Below are positions 1 through 5,669 of a stretch of 7,904 nt of DNA, piece by piece. Source of the stretch: Bacteroidota bacterium (GTDB lineage Bacteria; Bacteroidota; Bacteroidia; Chitinophagales; UBA2359). A program made the translations under genes and the position numbers. The stretch lies in the NCBI GenBank assembly GCA_020629895.1, contig JAHDCM010000159.1, forward strand, positions 1 through 7,904, written 5' to 3'. Each line of letters begins with the position of its first letter. Position 1 is the stretch's first letter. The notes beneath the pieces are model-generated. The model was not told the DNA's origin and made no database searches. It worked only from the letters and a program-made list of their open reading frames with translations.

Positions 1-63
1 ATTAGCATGAACGAAGAGACTGGCGGCAGTTCGGTTAGACATTTTATCGTGAATCATTCGATT

Positions 64-90
64 GGGCGACCACAAGGGATCGCCCCTACA
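64..90 (+). repeat. 27-nt hairpin repeat, copy 1 (REP-like)
   Basis: This is a short palindromic unit with stem GGGCGA (64-69) pairing TCGCCC (80-85), two further pairs C70-G78 and C71-G77, a bulged A79 and the loop ACAAG, followed by the invariant tail CTACA. A second copy at 3866-3892 on the same strand matches 22 of 27 positions. All five differences preserve pairing: one G-C becomes A-T, one C-G becomes G-C, and one G-C becomes G-T. The outline resembles the TAGGGGCGA palindromes that I recall as dispersed repeats in many bacterial genomes; this is from memory and was not searched. Nothing recognisable is seen in bases 1-63. Confidence 0.6.
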
Positions 91-105
91 TTCACTCATT
101 GTTTA

Positions 106-310
106 CCGCGTGAGGGATAGTAGTGGTAGCTTGACGAAATAGAAACTTAGTGAGGCTACGACTAGCAGGGCTGACAGCGGAAGACACTGCTAGGCGTATT
201 AGCCGAACAAGTTTTCTAGGAGACAACTACAAACGGATAGCCCGACGTATATACAAAAAGTGCAGTAACATAGTATGTTATTGCACTTTTTGTATATGCG
301 GCACGCCCAA
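106..310 (+). repeat. Structured dispersed repeat, element A
   Basis: This non-coding element recurs inverted at 3824-4062. The body starts CCGCGTGAGGG and its first 90 bases (106-195) align without gaps to the other copy at 79/90 identity; 201-244 aligns at about 35/44. It contains an invariant hairpin, CTAGCAG (162-168) with CTGCTAG (187-193) and an 18-nt loop. The body ends in GGATAGCCCG (235-244). A variable hairpin follows (246-300), and then the invariant end CACGCCCAA (302-310). GCGTG at 108-112 could pair with CACGC at 302-306 to close the structure. It lies 107 nt before the start codon of the transsulfuration gene and has the same orientation. It could be a non-coding RNA, an untranslated regulatory leader, a complex terminator of an unseen upstream gene, or a non-autonomous mobile repeat. 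I do not recognise a named family. Confidence 0.7.
246..300 (+). repeat. Long near-perfect hairpin in the variable slot of element A
   Basis: Two 27-nt arms (246-272 and 274-300) are centred on base 273. All 27 positions pair if G-U is allowed; the two non-Watson-Crick positions are 265/281 and 248/298. Both are G-U in a plus-strand transcript and A-C in a minus-strand transcript, which fits selection or folding on the plus strand. The arms contain an A5/T5 tract. A T7 run follows only about 20 nt later (321-327), so this is not a classical intrinsic terminator, although it could still act as one. It shares no sequence with the hairpin in the equivalent slot of element B. Confidence 0.75.
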
Positions 311-358
311 TATATAACGTTTTTTTGTGTCTTGTAGGTAAAATAATGTCGATAATAG

Positions 359-387
359 TTTAATCAGCACGGAAAAAACTATCTTTG
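359..387 (+). promoter_or_regulatory. Bacteroidota-type promoter of the transsulfuration gene
   Basis: TATCTTTG at 380-387 matches the Bacteroidota -7 consensus TAnnTTTG exactly. The upstream -33 element is poor: TTTA at 359-362 is the nearest candidate, with 17 bp between them instead of the usual 19-20. Transcription would begin around 392-396 and give a leader of about 25 nt before the ATG at 418. No strong Shine-Dalgarno sequence is visible, which is normal for the phylum. Confidence 0.5.
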
Positions 388-417
388 CAGTTCTTGATCA
401 CACACAAGATTTATGTT

Positions 418-1563
418 ATGAAATTTGGAACTAAAGTCATCCACGCGGGCATCACGCCTGATCCGAGTACGGGAGCGATTATGACACCGATTTACCAGAC
501 CTCTACGTATGTACAGGCGGCACCAGGCGACCATCAAGGTTATGAGTATGGGCGGACACAAAACCCGACTCGAAATGCTTTGCAACAAAATTTAGCAGCT
601 TTGGAAGGTGCGCGTTTTGGGGTGTGTTTTGCGAGTGGAATGGCGGCTACCGATACCATTATTCGTTTGTTAGAACCAGGAGATGAGGTGATTGCTGCGA
701 GTGATTTGTATGGTGGAACTTACCGTTTATTTACGAAGGGTTATGAACGATACGGCTTGAAGTTTCACTTTACAGATATGACCGATCCAGCAGCGGCAAT
801 TGCGCCTTTAATCAATGCTAATACAAAGCTAATTTGGATTGAGACGCCTAGTAATCCGATGCTGAATATTATTGATATTGAGGCAGTTGTGAAGATTGCA
901 AAGGCAAATGGTCTCAAAGTATGTGTCGATAATACCTTTGCCTCTCCTTACTTACAACAACCTATGCGTTTGGGGGCTGACATCGTGGTGCATTCGGCAA
1001 CTAAGTATATTAATGGGCATTCGGATGTGATCATGGGGGCGGTGTTGTGTGATGATGAGGAGATACATGAGCGACTTTGTTTTTATCAAAATGCAGTAGG
1101 GGCAGTGCCTGGCCCAATGGATTGTTTTTTGACACTACGTGGTATTAAAACATTGCACCTTCGCATTGAGCAACACTGTAAAAATGGGGCGGCAATTGCT
1201 CATTTTTTGCGGGATCATGCAGCAGTAGATAAGGTGCATTGGCCTGGTTTTGAAGATCATACCAATCATGCCATAGCAGCTCGTCAAATGCGACATTTTG
1301 GAGGAATGGTTTCCTTTTCTTTGAAAAAAGATACACTGGCAGATGGTGTGCGGGTCATGTCGGCAACTAAATTGTTTGCGCTTGCCGAATCGCTTGGAGG
1401 TGTCGAGTCCTTAATTGGGCATCCTGCTACGATGACGCATGCGTCTATTCCACTCGAAGAACGCCTCAAAACAGGAGTAGTAGATTCGTTGATTCGCTTG
1501 AGTGTAGGAATTGAAGATCCAGATGATTTGATTGCCGATTTGGCGCAGGCTTTGGAACATTAA
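418..1563 (+). CDS. metB: Cystathionine gamma-synthase/gamma-lyase family enzyme (PLP)
   Basis: This is a cytosolic PLP-dependent enzyme of the Cys/Met metabolism family, 381 aa, the normal full length. It has the cofactor phosphate motif YGRTQNPTR, the FASGMAAT and LYGGTYRLF segments, VDNTFASPYLQ, and the Schiff-base lysine K196 in SATKYINGHSD. The C-terminus carries AESLGGVESLIGHP and RLSVGIEDPDDL. LYGGT and SLGGVESL fit cystathionine gamma-synthase or gamma-lyase and argue against methionine gamma-lyase. Segments such as GDHQGYEYGR and NAVGAVPGPMDCFL are closer to gamma-lyases as I remember them, so the symbol metB is a family label; the true reaction may be cystathionine cleavage to cysteine. 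The ATG at 418 is chosen over an in-frame TTG at 385 because that TTG is part of the -7 promoter box and the added residues match nothing in the family. The stop interlocks with the convergent lipoprotein gene. Confidence 0.92.
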   Translation: MKFGTKVIHAGITPDPSTGAIMTPIYQTSTYVQAAPGDHQGYEYGRTQNPTRNALQQNLAALEGARFGVCFASGMAATDTIIRLLEPGDEVIAASDLYGGTYRLFTKGYERYGLKFHFTDMTDPAAAIAPLINANTKLIWIETPSNPMLNIIDIEAVVKIAKANGLKVCVDNTFASPYLQQPMRLGADIVVHSATKYINGHSDVIMGAVLCDDEEIHERLCFYQNAVGAVPGPMDCFLTLRGIKTLHLRIEQHCKNGAAIAHFLRDHAAVDKVHWPGFEDHTNHAIAARQMRHFGGMVSFSLKKDTLADGVRVMSATKLFALAESLGGVESLIGHPATMTHASIPLEERLKTGVVDSLIRLSVGIEDPDDLIADLAQALEH

Positions 1564-2225
1564 AAAACTCTTACCATCCATACTTTTGTTTGCGGATCAA
1601 AGTCGTTGATTTGCAAAATCGTTTGATCTGATTTGATGGGGATTTTATCGCCTTTTATATATCCTTTATTATCTATTAAAAACTGAATACCAGCTAGTTC
1701 TGATGTTTCGAATACGACCATCTCTTGTTTGATGACGGGATGGTCGGAAGAGACGTAGGTGTACCATAATTGGTGGTTGGTAGGGTAGGCGTCTACGAGT
1801 TCTTGTAAGGTAGAACCAACACCGATTTTCTTTTTTGTATGGTATTTTTCCGAGAAAATATACATATCAATTACCTTTTCACTTTCCCATTCTACTTGCA
1901 CAAGTTTTTTAGCTCCTTCCTTTATAAGTGTGTAATCGAAGCTTAGTTCTTCGCCTTCCATATTGGCTATTTCTTGATGCTTTTCGATTTTTAAGGGAGC
2001 AGGTACCTGAATGTCTACTACCTTTTGTCCTGATTGGATATTGCCTACTTGTTGGGGTTGGATGAGGAAGAAGGATTGGGGGATGGAGATATTGGAGGAG
2101 GGAGAGTTTGAAGGCTTGGAGGGTGAAGGGATTGAGGGATTGGAGGACTGAGGGGCATTGTCGCAGGTAGTTAGTAGGAGGGATAGTAGGAGAGTGGTGA
2201 GCAGGGTGTAGGTGTGGTGGTTCAT
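1560..2225 (-). CDS. Putative lipoprotein with Ser/Pro-rich linker, function unknown
   Basis: This is a 221-aa protein with a hydrophobic signal sequence (about residues 7-19) ending in LLLTTC. Cys21 is the likely lipidated residue, though Thr at -1 is a relaxed lipobox. A low-complexity linker rich in Ser, Pro and Asn follows (about 25-50), and then a folded domain. In the domain, an IGVGSTLQELVDAYP segment (about 134-148) recalls a motif seen in other uncharacterised Bacteroidota envelope proteins; I cannot name the family. There is no acidic export signal right after the cysteine, so the side of the envelope it faces is unclear. It lies 82 bp downstream of the ATPase gene on the same strand and converges on the transsulfuration gene, sharing TTAA at the two stops. 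The start ATG at 2223-2225 precedes a proper signal sequence. The expressed protein is well supported; its function is not. Confidence 0.8.
   Translation of the reverse strand: MNHHTYTLLTTLLLSLLLTTCDNAPQSSNPSIPSPSKPSNSPSSNISIPQSFFLIQPQQVGNIQSGQKVVDIQVPAPLKIEKHQEIANMEGEELSFDYTLIKEGAKKLVQVEWESEKVIDMYIFSEKYHTKKKIGVGSTLQELVDAYPTNHQLWYTYVSSDHPVIKQEMVVFETSELAGIQFLIDNKGYIKGDKIPIKSDQTILQINDFDPQTKVWMVRVF
2078..2160. repeat. Purine-rich low-complexity tract encoding the lipoprotein linker
   Basis: The plus strand here is strongly G/A-rich, with degenerate direct repeats such as GGGATTGA and GGGATTGGA. It encodes, on the minus strand, the Ser/Pro-rich linker of the lipoprotein. Four G-runs (2121-2123, 2128-2130, 2136-2138, 2152-2155) could just form a G-quadruplex on the template strand. 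Such tracts are prone to slippage, so linker length may vary between strains. Confidence 0.45.
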
Positions 2226-2252
2226 TGTTATATATGTGATATTGATAATGGG

Positions 2253-2283
2253 TGAAAATAATGTATTTGTTAGGGTTTGCCAA
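2253..2283 (-). promoter_or_regulatory. Possible promoter of the lipoprotein gene
   Basis: On the minus strand TTGG (2280-2283) is separated by 19 bp from TATTTTCA (2253-2260), an imperfect match to the Bacteroidota -33/-7 pair TTTG and TAnnTTTG. It lies 27 nt upstream of the start codon. The spacing is right but both boxes deviate, so the lipoprotein might instead be read through from the ATPase gene. Confidence 0.25.
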
Positions 2284-2307
2284 GTATATGCTGGAATTTA
2301 TCCTTGA

Positions 2308-3753
2308 TTAGTTTTCTGCCTCAAACAAAATATCCATTGTAAAGCTATTATCAATTAGTCCGATGCTATGCTTGTTGTTTGTTAGGCCAAATGTATTGAT
2401 TAAGGTTAAGAAAATTTGCTTTTTTGTTTTGCTTAGTTCTTTAAAACGCGTCAACTTTGTACGCAATTCTTCTGCATAAGATTTGGTAACAGAAAAAGAA
2501 CCATTATAAAATTTTAACTCGCAGATATTAATAGCATGATCATTTCTATCAATCAACAAATCAATTTGAATCCCTTTTGTGGTATCATTTCCTTGAGCTA
2601 TAAAACTAGATGCTTCCGAATAAATCCCCCTAATTTCTAAAGCTTTTTTTATTTGGGTAATGTGTTTTAAACAAATACTTTCAAATGCATAACCACTCCA
2701 ACTCTTATAGGTAGATGTTTGACTCAAGCGATTCCACATTCCTCTTTCCTGTGTTCGTTTTCCTTCAATAAAATGTAAATAAAAGAGAGAATATTCATCA
2801 GATAGGCGATAAAGCATATTCCTTTTCTTTTTACCAAAAGGATAATAAAAAGAAACAAAACCCGAATGAACAAGTTCTTCAATAACTTTAGTTAGACCAC
2901 CACCTTCAGACAAGCCACTAAGCTGTATTATTTCTTTTCGAGTCAAGCCTTTCCATTTGGTAGATAAAGCTTTTATAATTTTGATATGATTATCTGCCTT
3001 ATCAAAAAGAGCGGGATAGAGTCTTGAAAATTCATCTCTTAACAAGCCTGTTTCTGAAAAACAAATGTCATCAATATTTTGGATGGCACTTTTACCCGCC
3101 TCAATTTCTTTTAAATAATGGGGGATTCCTCCCACTATCATATAAAGCTGTAGAATTTGATAACGATTGAGATTGATTTGTTTATGTTTAAAAAAAGCCT
3201 CTGTCTCATATAAGTTAAAAGGTTTTAAATAAATACGTTTAGTAATTCTATTATGTAATCCTCCCCTATTTTGAACTACCTTCTGAATCATCCAACTAGC
3301 GGCAGAGCCACAGATAACGACAATAATATTATTTTTCGAAGCCCAATTATTCCAAAAGAAACCTAATGCCGCTAAAAAGCCCGATTTTCGAGTAGCTAAC
3401 CACGGAAGTTCATCGAAGAAAAGAATTATTTTTTTAGTAGAATTAGAACGTGAACTAAGTACTGTTATTAGCTGTCTAAACGCAACTAACCAACTATTGG
3501 GTATAGGAATAGGTAGGTCTTTTGAGGCAAACCGTTGGAGCTGAAAATGAAAGTTTTCTAACTGATCTTTTTTAATACCATTTTGAATACCTGTTATCTC
3601 TAAATCAATATCATCTCCATAAACCGACCTTATCAGAAACGTTTTTCCTACTCTACGTCTTCCCACGACAGCAATCATCTCTGCTTCTGAAGATTGTAAT
3701 GCTTTGTGCAATATGGCTTGTTCTTTTACCCTTCCAATTAATTGATTAGACAT
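2308..3753 (-). CDS. AAA ATPase with C-terminal PD-(D/E)XK-like domain (DUF234 type)
   Basis: This 481-aa protein belongs to the STAND/archaeal-type ATPase group (ATPase_2/AAA_14 plus DUF234). The start reads IGRVKEQ, a common N-terminal box of these ATPases. Walker A is GRRRVGKT (31-38), Walker B is IILFFDE (109-115), and the sensor segment is CGSAASWM (148-155). A winged-helix-like region spans about 255-315 (KGLTRKEI, LSGLSEGGGLTKVIEELVHSGF). The C-terminal part has the layout of a PD-(D/E)XK nuclease: E358 in GYAFESI, D398 in IQIDLL, and E412-x-K414 in CELKF. The key residues for ATP binding and for the nuclease-like site are all present. The family is widespread in Bacteroidota and archaea, but its substrate is not established; defence, mobile-element and DNA-processing roles are only guesses. 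It is complete and has a possible promoter at the start codon. Element B lies between it and the hydrolase gene upstream. Confidence 0.88.
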   Translation of the reverse strand: MSNQLIGRVKEQAILHKALQSSEAEMIAVVGRRRVGKTFLIRSVYGDDIDLEITGIQNGIKKDQLENFHFQLQRFASKDLPIPIPNSWLVAFRQLITVLSSRSNSTKKIILFFDELPWLATRKSGFLAALGFFWNNWASKNNIIVVICGSAASWMIQKVVQNRGGLHNRITKRIYLKPFNLYETEAFFKHKQINLNRYQILQLYMIVGGIPHYLKEIEAGKSAIQNIDDICFSETGLLRDEFSRLYPALFDKADNHIKIIKALSTKWKGLTRKEIIQLSGLSEGGGLTKVIEELVHSGFVSFYYPFGKKKRNMLYRLSDEYSLFYLHFIEGKRTQERGMWNRLSQTSTYKSWSGYAFESICLKHITQIKKALEIRGIYSEASSFIAQGNDTTKGIQIDLLIDRNDHAINICELKFYNGSFSVTKSYAEELRTKLTRFKELSKTKKQIFLTLINTFGLTNNKHSIGLIDNSFTMDILFEAEN

Positions 3754-3757
3754 AATG

Positions 3758-3788
3758 AAAAATTATATGCTGCCAAATGTGGGTCAAA
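3758..3788 (-). promoter_or_regulatory. Possible promoter of the ATPase gene, placed for a leaderless mRNA
   Basis: On the minus strand TTTG (3785-3788) is followed after exactly 19 bp by TAATTTTT (3758-3765), one base off the Bacteroidota TAnnTTTG box. Only four bases separate this box from the ATG at 3751-3753, so transcription would start at or next to the start codon. That would give a leaderless message and would leave element B upstream of the transcript. Confidence 0.35.
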
Positions 3789-3833
3789 ATACATAGATTC
3801 GGCGAGATATAAAAATTTATTATTTGGGCGTGT

Positions 3834-3924
3834 CCCCCTTTTTGCCAATCGAAACTTGTGATAAAGGGCAAGCACAAGGCATTGTCCCTACAAAACCTGG
3901 CAAGTTGATTGGCAAAAAGGGGGG
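3834..3924 (-). repeat. Long hairpin in the variable slot of element B
   Basis: The arms 3834-3858 and 3901-3923 pair over about 23 bp (CCCCCTTTTTGCCAATC matching GATTGGCAAAAAGGGGG, then AACTTG matching CAAGTT), interrupted only by a 2-nt GA bulge at 3851-3852. The 42-nt loop contains the second copy of the 27-nt hairpin repeat. It occupies the same position as the 246-300 hairpin of element A, between GGATAGCCCG and CACGCCCAA, but is unrelated in sequence apart from an A5/T5 tract in the stem. Confidence 0.7.
3866..3892 (+). repeat. 27-nt hairpin repeat, copy 2, nested in element B
   Basis: The stem GGGCAA (3866-3871) pairs TTGTCC (3882-3887) with one G-T, extended by G3872-C3880 and C3873-G3879 around the loop ACAAG, with A3881 bulged; the tail CCTACA follows. 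Compared with copy 1 (64-90) every one of five differences keeps pairing. It lies in the loop of the large hairpin and points against element B's own orientation, which suggests a nested insertion or a composite origin. Confidence 0.5.
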
Positions 3925-4082
3925 CGGGCTATCCACTTGTAGTTGGTTCATAGACAAGGTGTTCTGCTACATGCCTAGCAGTGTCTTCCTCCGTCAGCCC
4001 TGCTAGTCAAAGCATCACTACCTTTCTATTTCACCAAGCTACCGTTACTATCCCTCACGCGGTGAGTGTGCGAGGTGCGATG

Positions 4083-5585
4083 TTAATCGTTCAAACGTTT
4101 CACAAATTTATATTCGTCGTCATAAATAAAATAATTCAACTTACCCTCTTCCTGTGCAAATTCGAGCGGATAACCCTCGACAATATCCATAAACGTATAT
4201 TCGTCTATTTTACGCATTTCATACTCATATTTTTCATCCTCATCATATTCAATATAGTAGAGTTGATTATTTTTAATGACAATATCAATTTGATATTCGT
4301 CTTCTCCATCTTTGCAAAAATAACTACCTTCATATTGTTTCAGTGCTTTTATAGAAGTTGGGATAGCGGTAATGGTTTTAGGCTTTGCAAATTTGTGCCA
4401 CTGTAATACGTGAGATGCACCACGTAATACCTCGCTGAATAAGTCGTTAGCATCTTCAGAGTTGGTCATCATGACAAAGCCATCTCCTGTTTCGGGATAC
4501 ATCAACATAAACGAAAAGTAACCATAAGTCCTGCCAGAATGCCAATAAGCAAAAGTAGAATCAATGTTCAGTACTTCGAAACCTAGTCCGTAATGTTCGC
4601 CGCTGGTCATAATTTCCTGCATACTTTTAGGCGATAAAAACCCCTTTTCAGTTTGTATAGATTGTCGAACAGCGTTTAATACTTTTGCCAAATCGCTAGG
4701 AGTACTTAATAAACCTCCTGAAGATTTTTCAACGTGGTTGTGCCAGTATCCATCAACTGCCTTGCCTTCGTAATAAGCATAGGCATAGTTGGTATTTTGC
4801 TTATTAGGACGTACTGTTTTAAAGGTACTAGCGGTCATTTGAAGTGGGTCAAGTACTAAGCTTTGACAAAGTGTTTCGAAAGACTCACCTGTTACATCTT
4901 CTATTACCTTTTGAATGATATTATAGCCTTGATTCGAGTATTTATAGACCTCTCCTGGAGCAGTATCAAAAGCGACTTTTTGTAAGACTGTTTTGCCATC
5001 TAGTATTTCATTGAGGTTAGGAGAGGTGACATCTTGATGATAGCCGTCCTCTTTCTTCTTCATCCGTTGTTGTTCTTTTAGTCCAGACGTATGATTGAGT
5101 AAGGTACGTAGAGTAATGGCTTGAGAAGATATTTCGTTCTTGGGTAATTCCCATGTTTTTAGGTACTTCCGAATATCTGTATCAATATCAAGCACTCCCT
5201 GTTCTTGGAGCTTCATCACCAATAAAGCAGTTATAGATTTGCTAATAGACCCCGCGTGTAAAATACTCGTAGCATCCATTTTGATTCCTTCTTCCTTTCG
5301 TGCATGTCCAAATCCTCTAGCCGATTCAATACGACCATTTTTGATGACAGCCATACTGAATCCAGGTACATTAAAATGTTTCATGCGTTCTTCTAATTGA
5401 TAATAAGTCGGTTCATTTTCTACCTGAATACGCGGTATCAAACTATTGGCGATTTGTGTTACTAGGTCTGTATTAGTAGGAGTCGGAAGAGACTTTTTTG
5501 TAGCAGTACGTTGTGCACAGGCAATAGTAGAGGTCAACAATAGGGCAATGCAGAATAGCTTTAATGCTTGTTGATGGAAGGTCAT
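4083..5585 (-). CDS. Exported serine hydrolase, beta-lactamase/PBP4* family
   Basis: This 500-aa secreted protein is of the class C beta-lactamase-like fold (Beta-lactamase family PF00144). The three active-site motifs are present: S113-I-S-K116 in HAGSISKSITA, Y216-S-N218 in VYKYSNQGY, and H349-S-G351 in YWHSGRT. Other family marks are NHTSGL (164-169), GGLLSTPSDLAK (290-301) and GLGFEV (333-338). The N-terminus (about 7-22) is a signal sequence; IACAQR allows either lipidation at Cys23 or signal peptidase I cleavage after ACA. The C-terminal 95 residues form a separate beta-rich, very acidic and Tyr-rich domain (DEDEKYEYE), as in many such hydrolases. The substrate may be a D-amino-acid peptide, ester or peptidoglycan fragment and cannot be read from sequence; true beta-lactam resistance is not implied. 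It lies 84 bp downstream of the AraC gene on the same strand, so joint transcription is possible; a TATCTTGC box lies upstream but no good -33 is seen. Element B starts 20 nt after its stop. Confidence 0.88.
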   Translation of the reverse strand: MTFHQQALKLFCIALLLTSTIACAQRTATKKSLPTPTNTDLVTQIANSLIPRIQVENEPTYYQLEERMKHFNVPGFSMAVIKNGRIESARGFGHARKEEGIKMDATSILHAGSISKSITALLVMKLQEQGVLDIDTDIRKYLKTWELPKNEISSQAITLRTLLNHTSGLKEQQRMKKKEDGYHQDVTSPNLNEILDGKTVLQKVAFDTAPGEVYKYSNQGYNIIQKVIEDVTGESFETLCQSLVLDPLQMTASTFKTVRPNKQNTNYAYAYYEGKAVDGYWHNHVEKSSGGLLSTPSDLAKVLNAVRQSIQTEKGFLSPKSMQEIMTSGEHYGLGFEVLNIDSTFAYWHSGRTYGYFSFMLMYPETGDGFVMMTNSEDANDLFSEVLRGASHVLQWHKFAKPKTITAIPTSIKALKQYEGSYFCKDGEDEYQIDIVIKNNQLYYIEYDEDEKYEYEMRKIDEYTFMDIVEGYPLEFAQEEGKLNYFIYDDEYKFVKRLND

Positions 5586-5669
5586 ACGTGTTATTTAGTT
5601 AAAAAAATGAATAATAATTGGCTGCAAGATAAAGGCTAAGAAGAGGGAATGATTGTAAATTTGAGACAC

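Larger units (their letters stand above)
3824..4062 (-). repeat. Structured dispersed repeat, element B (inverted copy of A)
   Basis: Read on the minus strand, this begins CCGCGTGAGGG at 4062 and ends CACGCCCAA at 3824. It aligns with element A without gaps over 90 bases at the 5' end (11 differences) and over about 44 bases ending in GGATAGCCCG (9 differences). The CTAGCAG/CTGCTAG hairpin with its 18-nt loop is identical in stem and spacing, and GCGTG (4056-4060) and CACGC (3828-3832) can again pair. The variable slot holds a different, longer hairpin (3834-3924). The element starts 20 nt after the stop codon of the hydrolase gene and ends 70 nt before the ATPase start, in the same orientation as both. 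It could be a 3' untranslated structure or terminator of the first, or a leader-side element of the second. The intergenic stretch 3754-4082 holds nothing else except the ATPase promoter candidate. Confidence 0.7.

Noticed and set aside
106..310. CRISPR array or tracr-like interpretation of the repeats
   Set aside because: There are only single inverted copies almost 4 kb apart, no regularly spaced short repeats and no cas genes.
385..417. Upstream TTG start extending the transsulfuration enzyme by 11 residues
   Set aside because: The TTG is part of the -7 promoter box and the extension matches nothing in the family; the ATG at 418 fits.
1909..2283. Minus-strand frame of 124 codons overlapping the lipoprotein gene
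   Set aside because: It is an alternative frame of the C/T-rich linker region, has no family features, and the overlapping lipoprotein has a convincing signal sequence.
3824..4006. Open frame of 60 codons on the plus strand
   Set aside because: It lies entirely within repeat element B and its hairpin arms, has no recognisable motif, and runs opposite to the element; it is a by-product of the repeat.
106..4062. Elements A and B as terminal inverted repeats of one composite transposon
   Set aside because: They are inverted relative to each other, but the enclosed genes are a transsulfuration enzyme, a lipoprotein and an ATPase with no transposase or integrase, and the outer edges show no target duplication. 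More likely they are independent copies of a dispersed repeat.
3981..4406. Plus-strand frame of 141 codons opposite the hydrolase 3' end
   Set aside because: It is antisense to the well-supported C-terminal domain of the hydrolase; its hydrophobic look comes from reading acidic codons in reverse.
4083..5585. Antibiotic-resistance beta-lactamase
   Set aside because: The motifs are those of the broad PBP4*/esterase-like group (HSG instead of KTG), with a C-terminal extension; resistance cannot be claimed from them.
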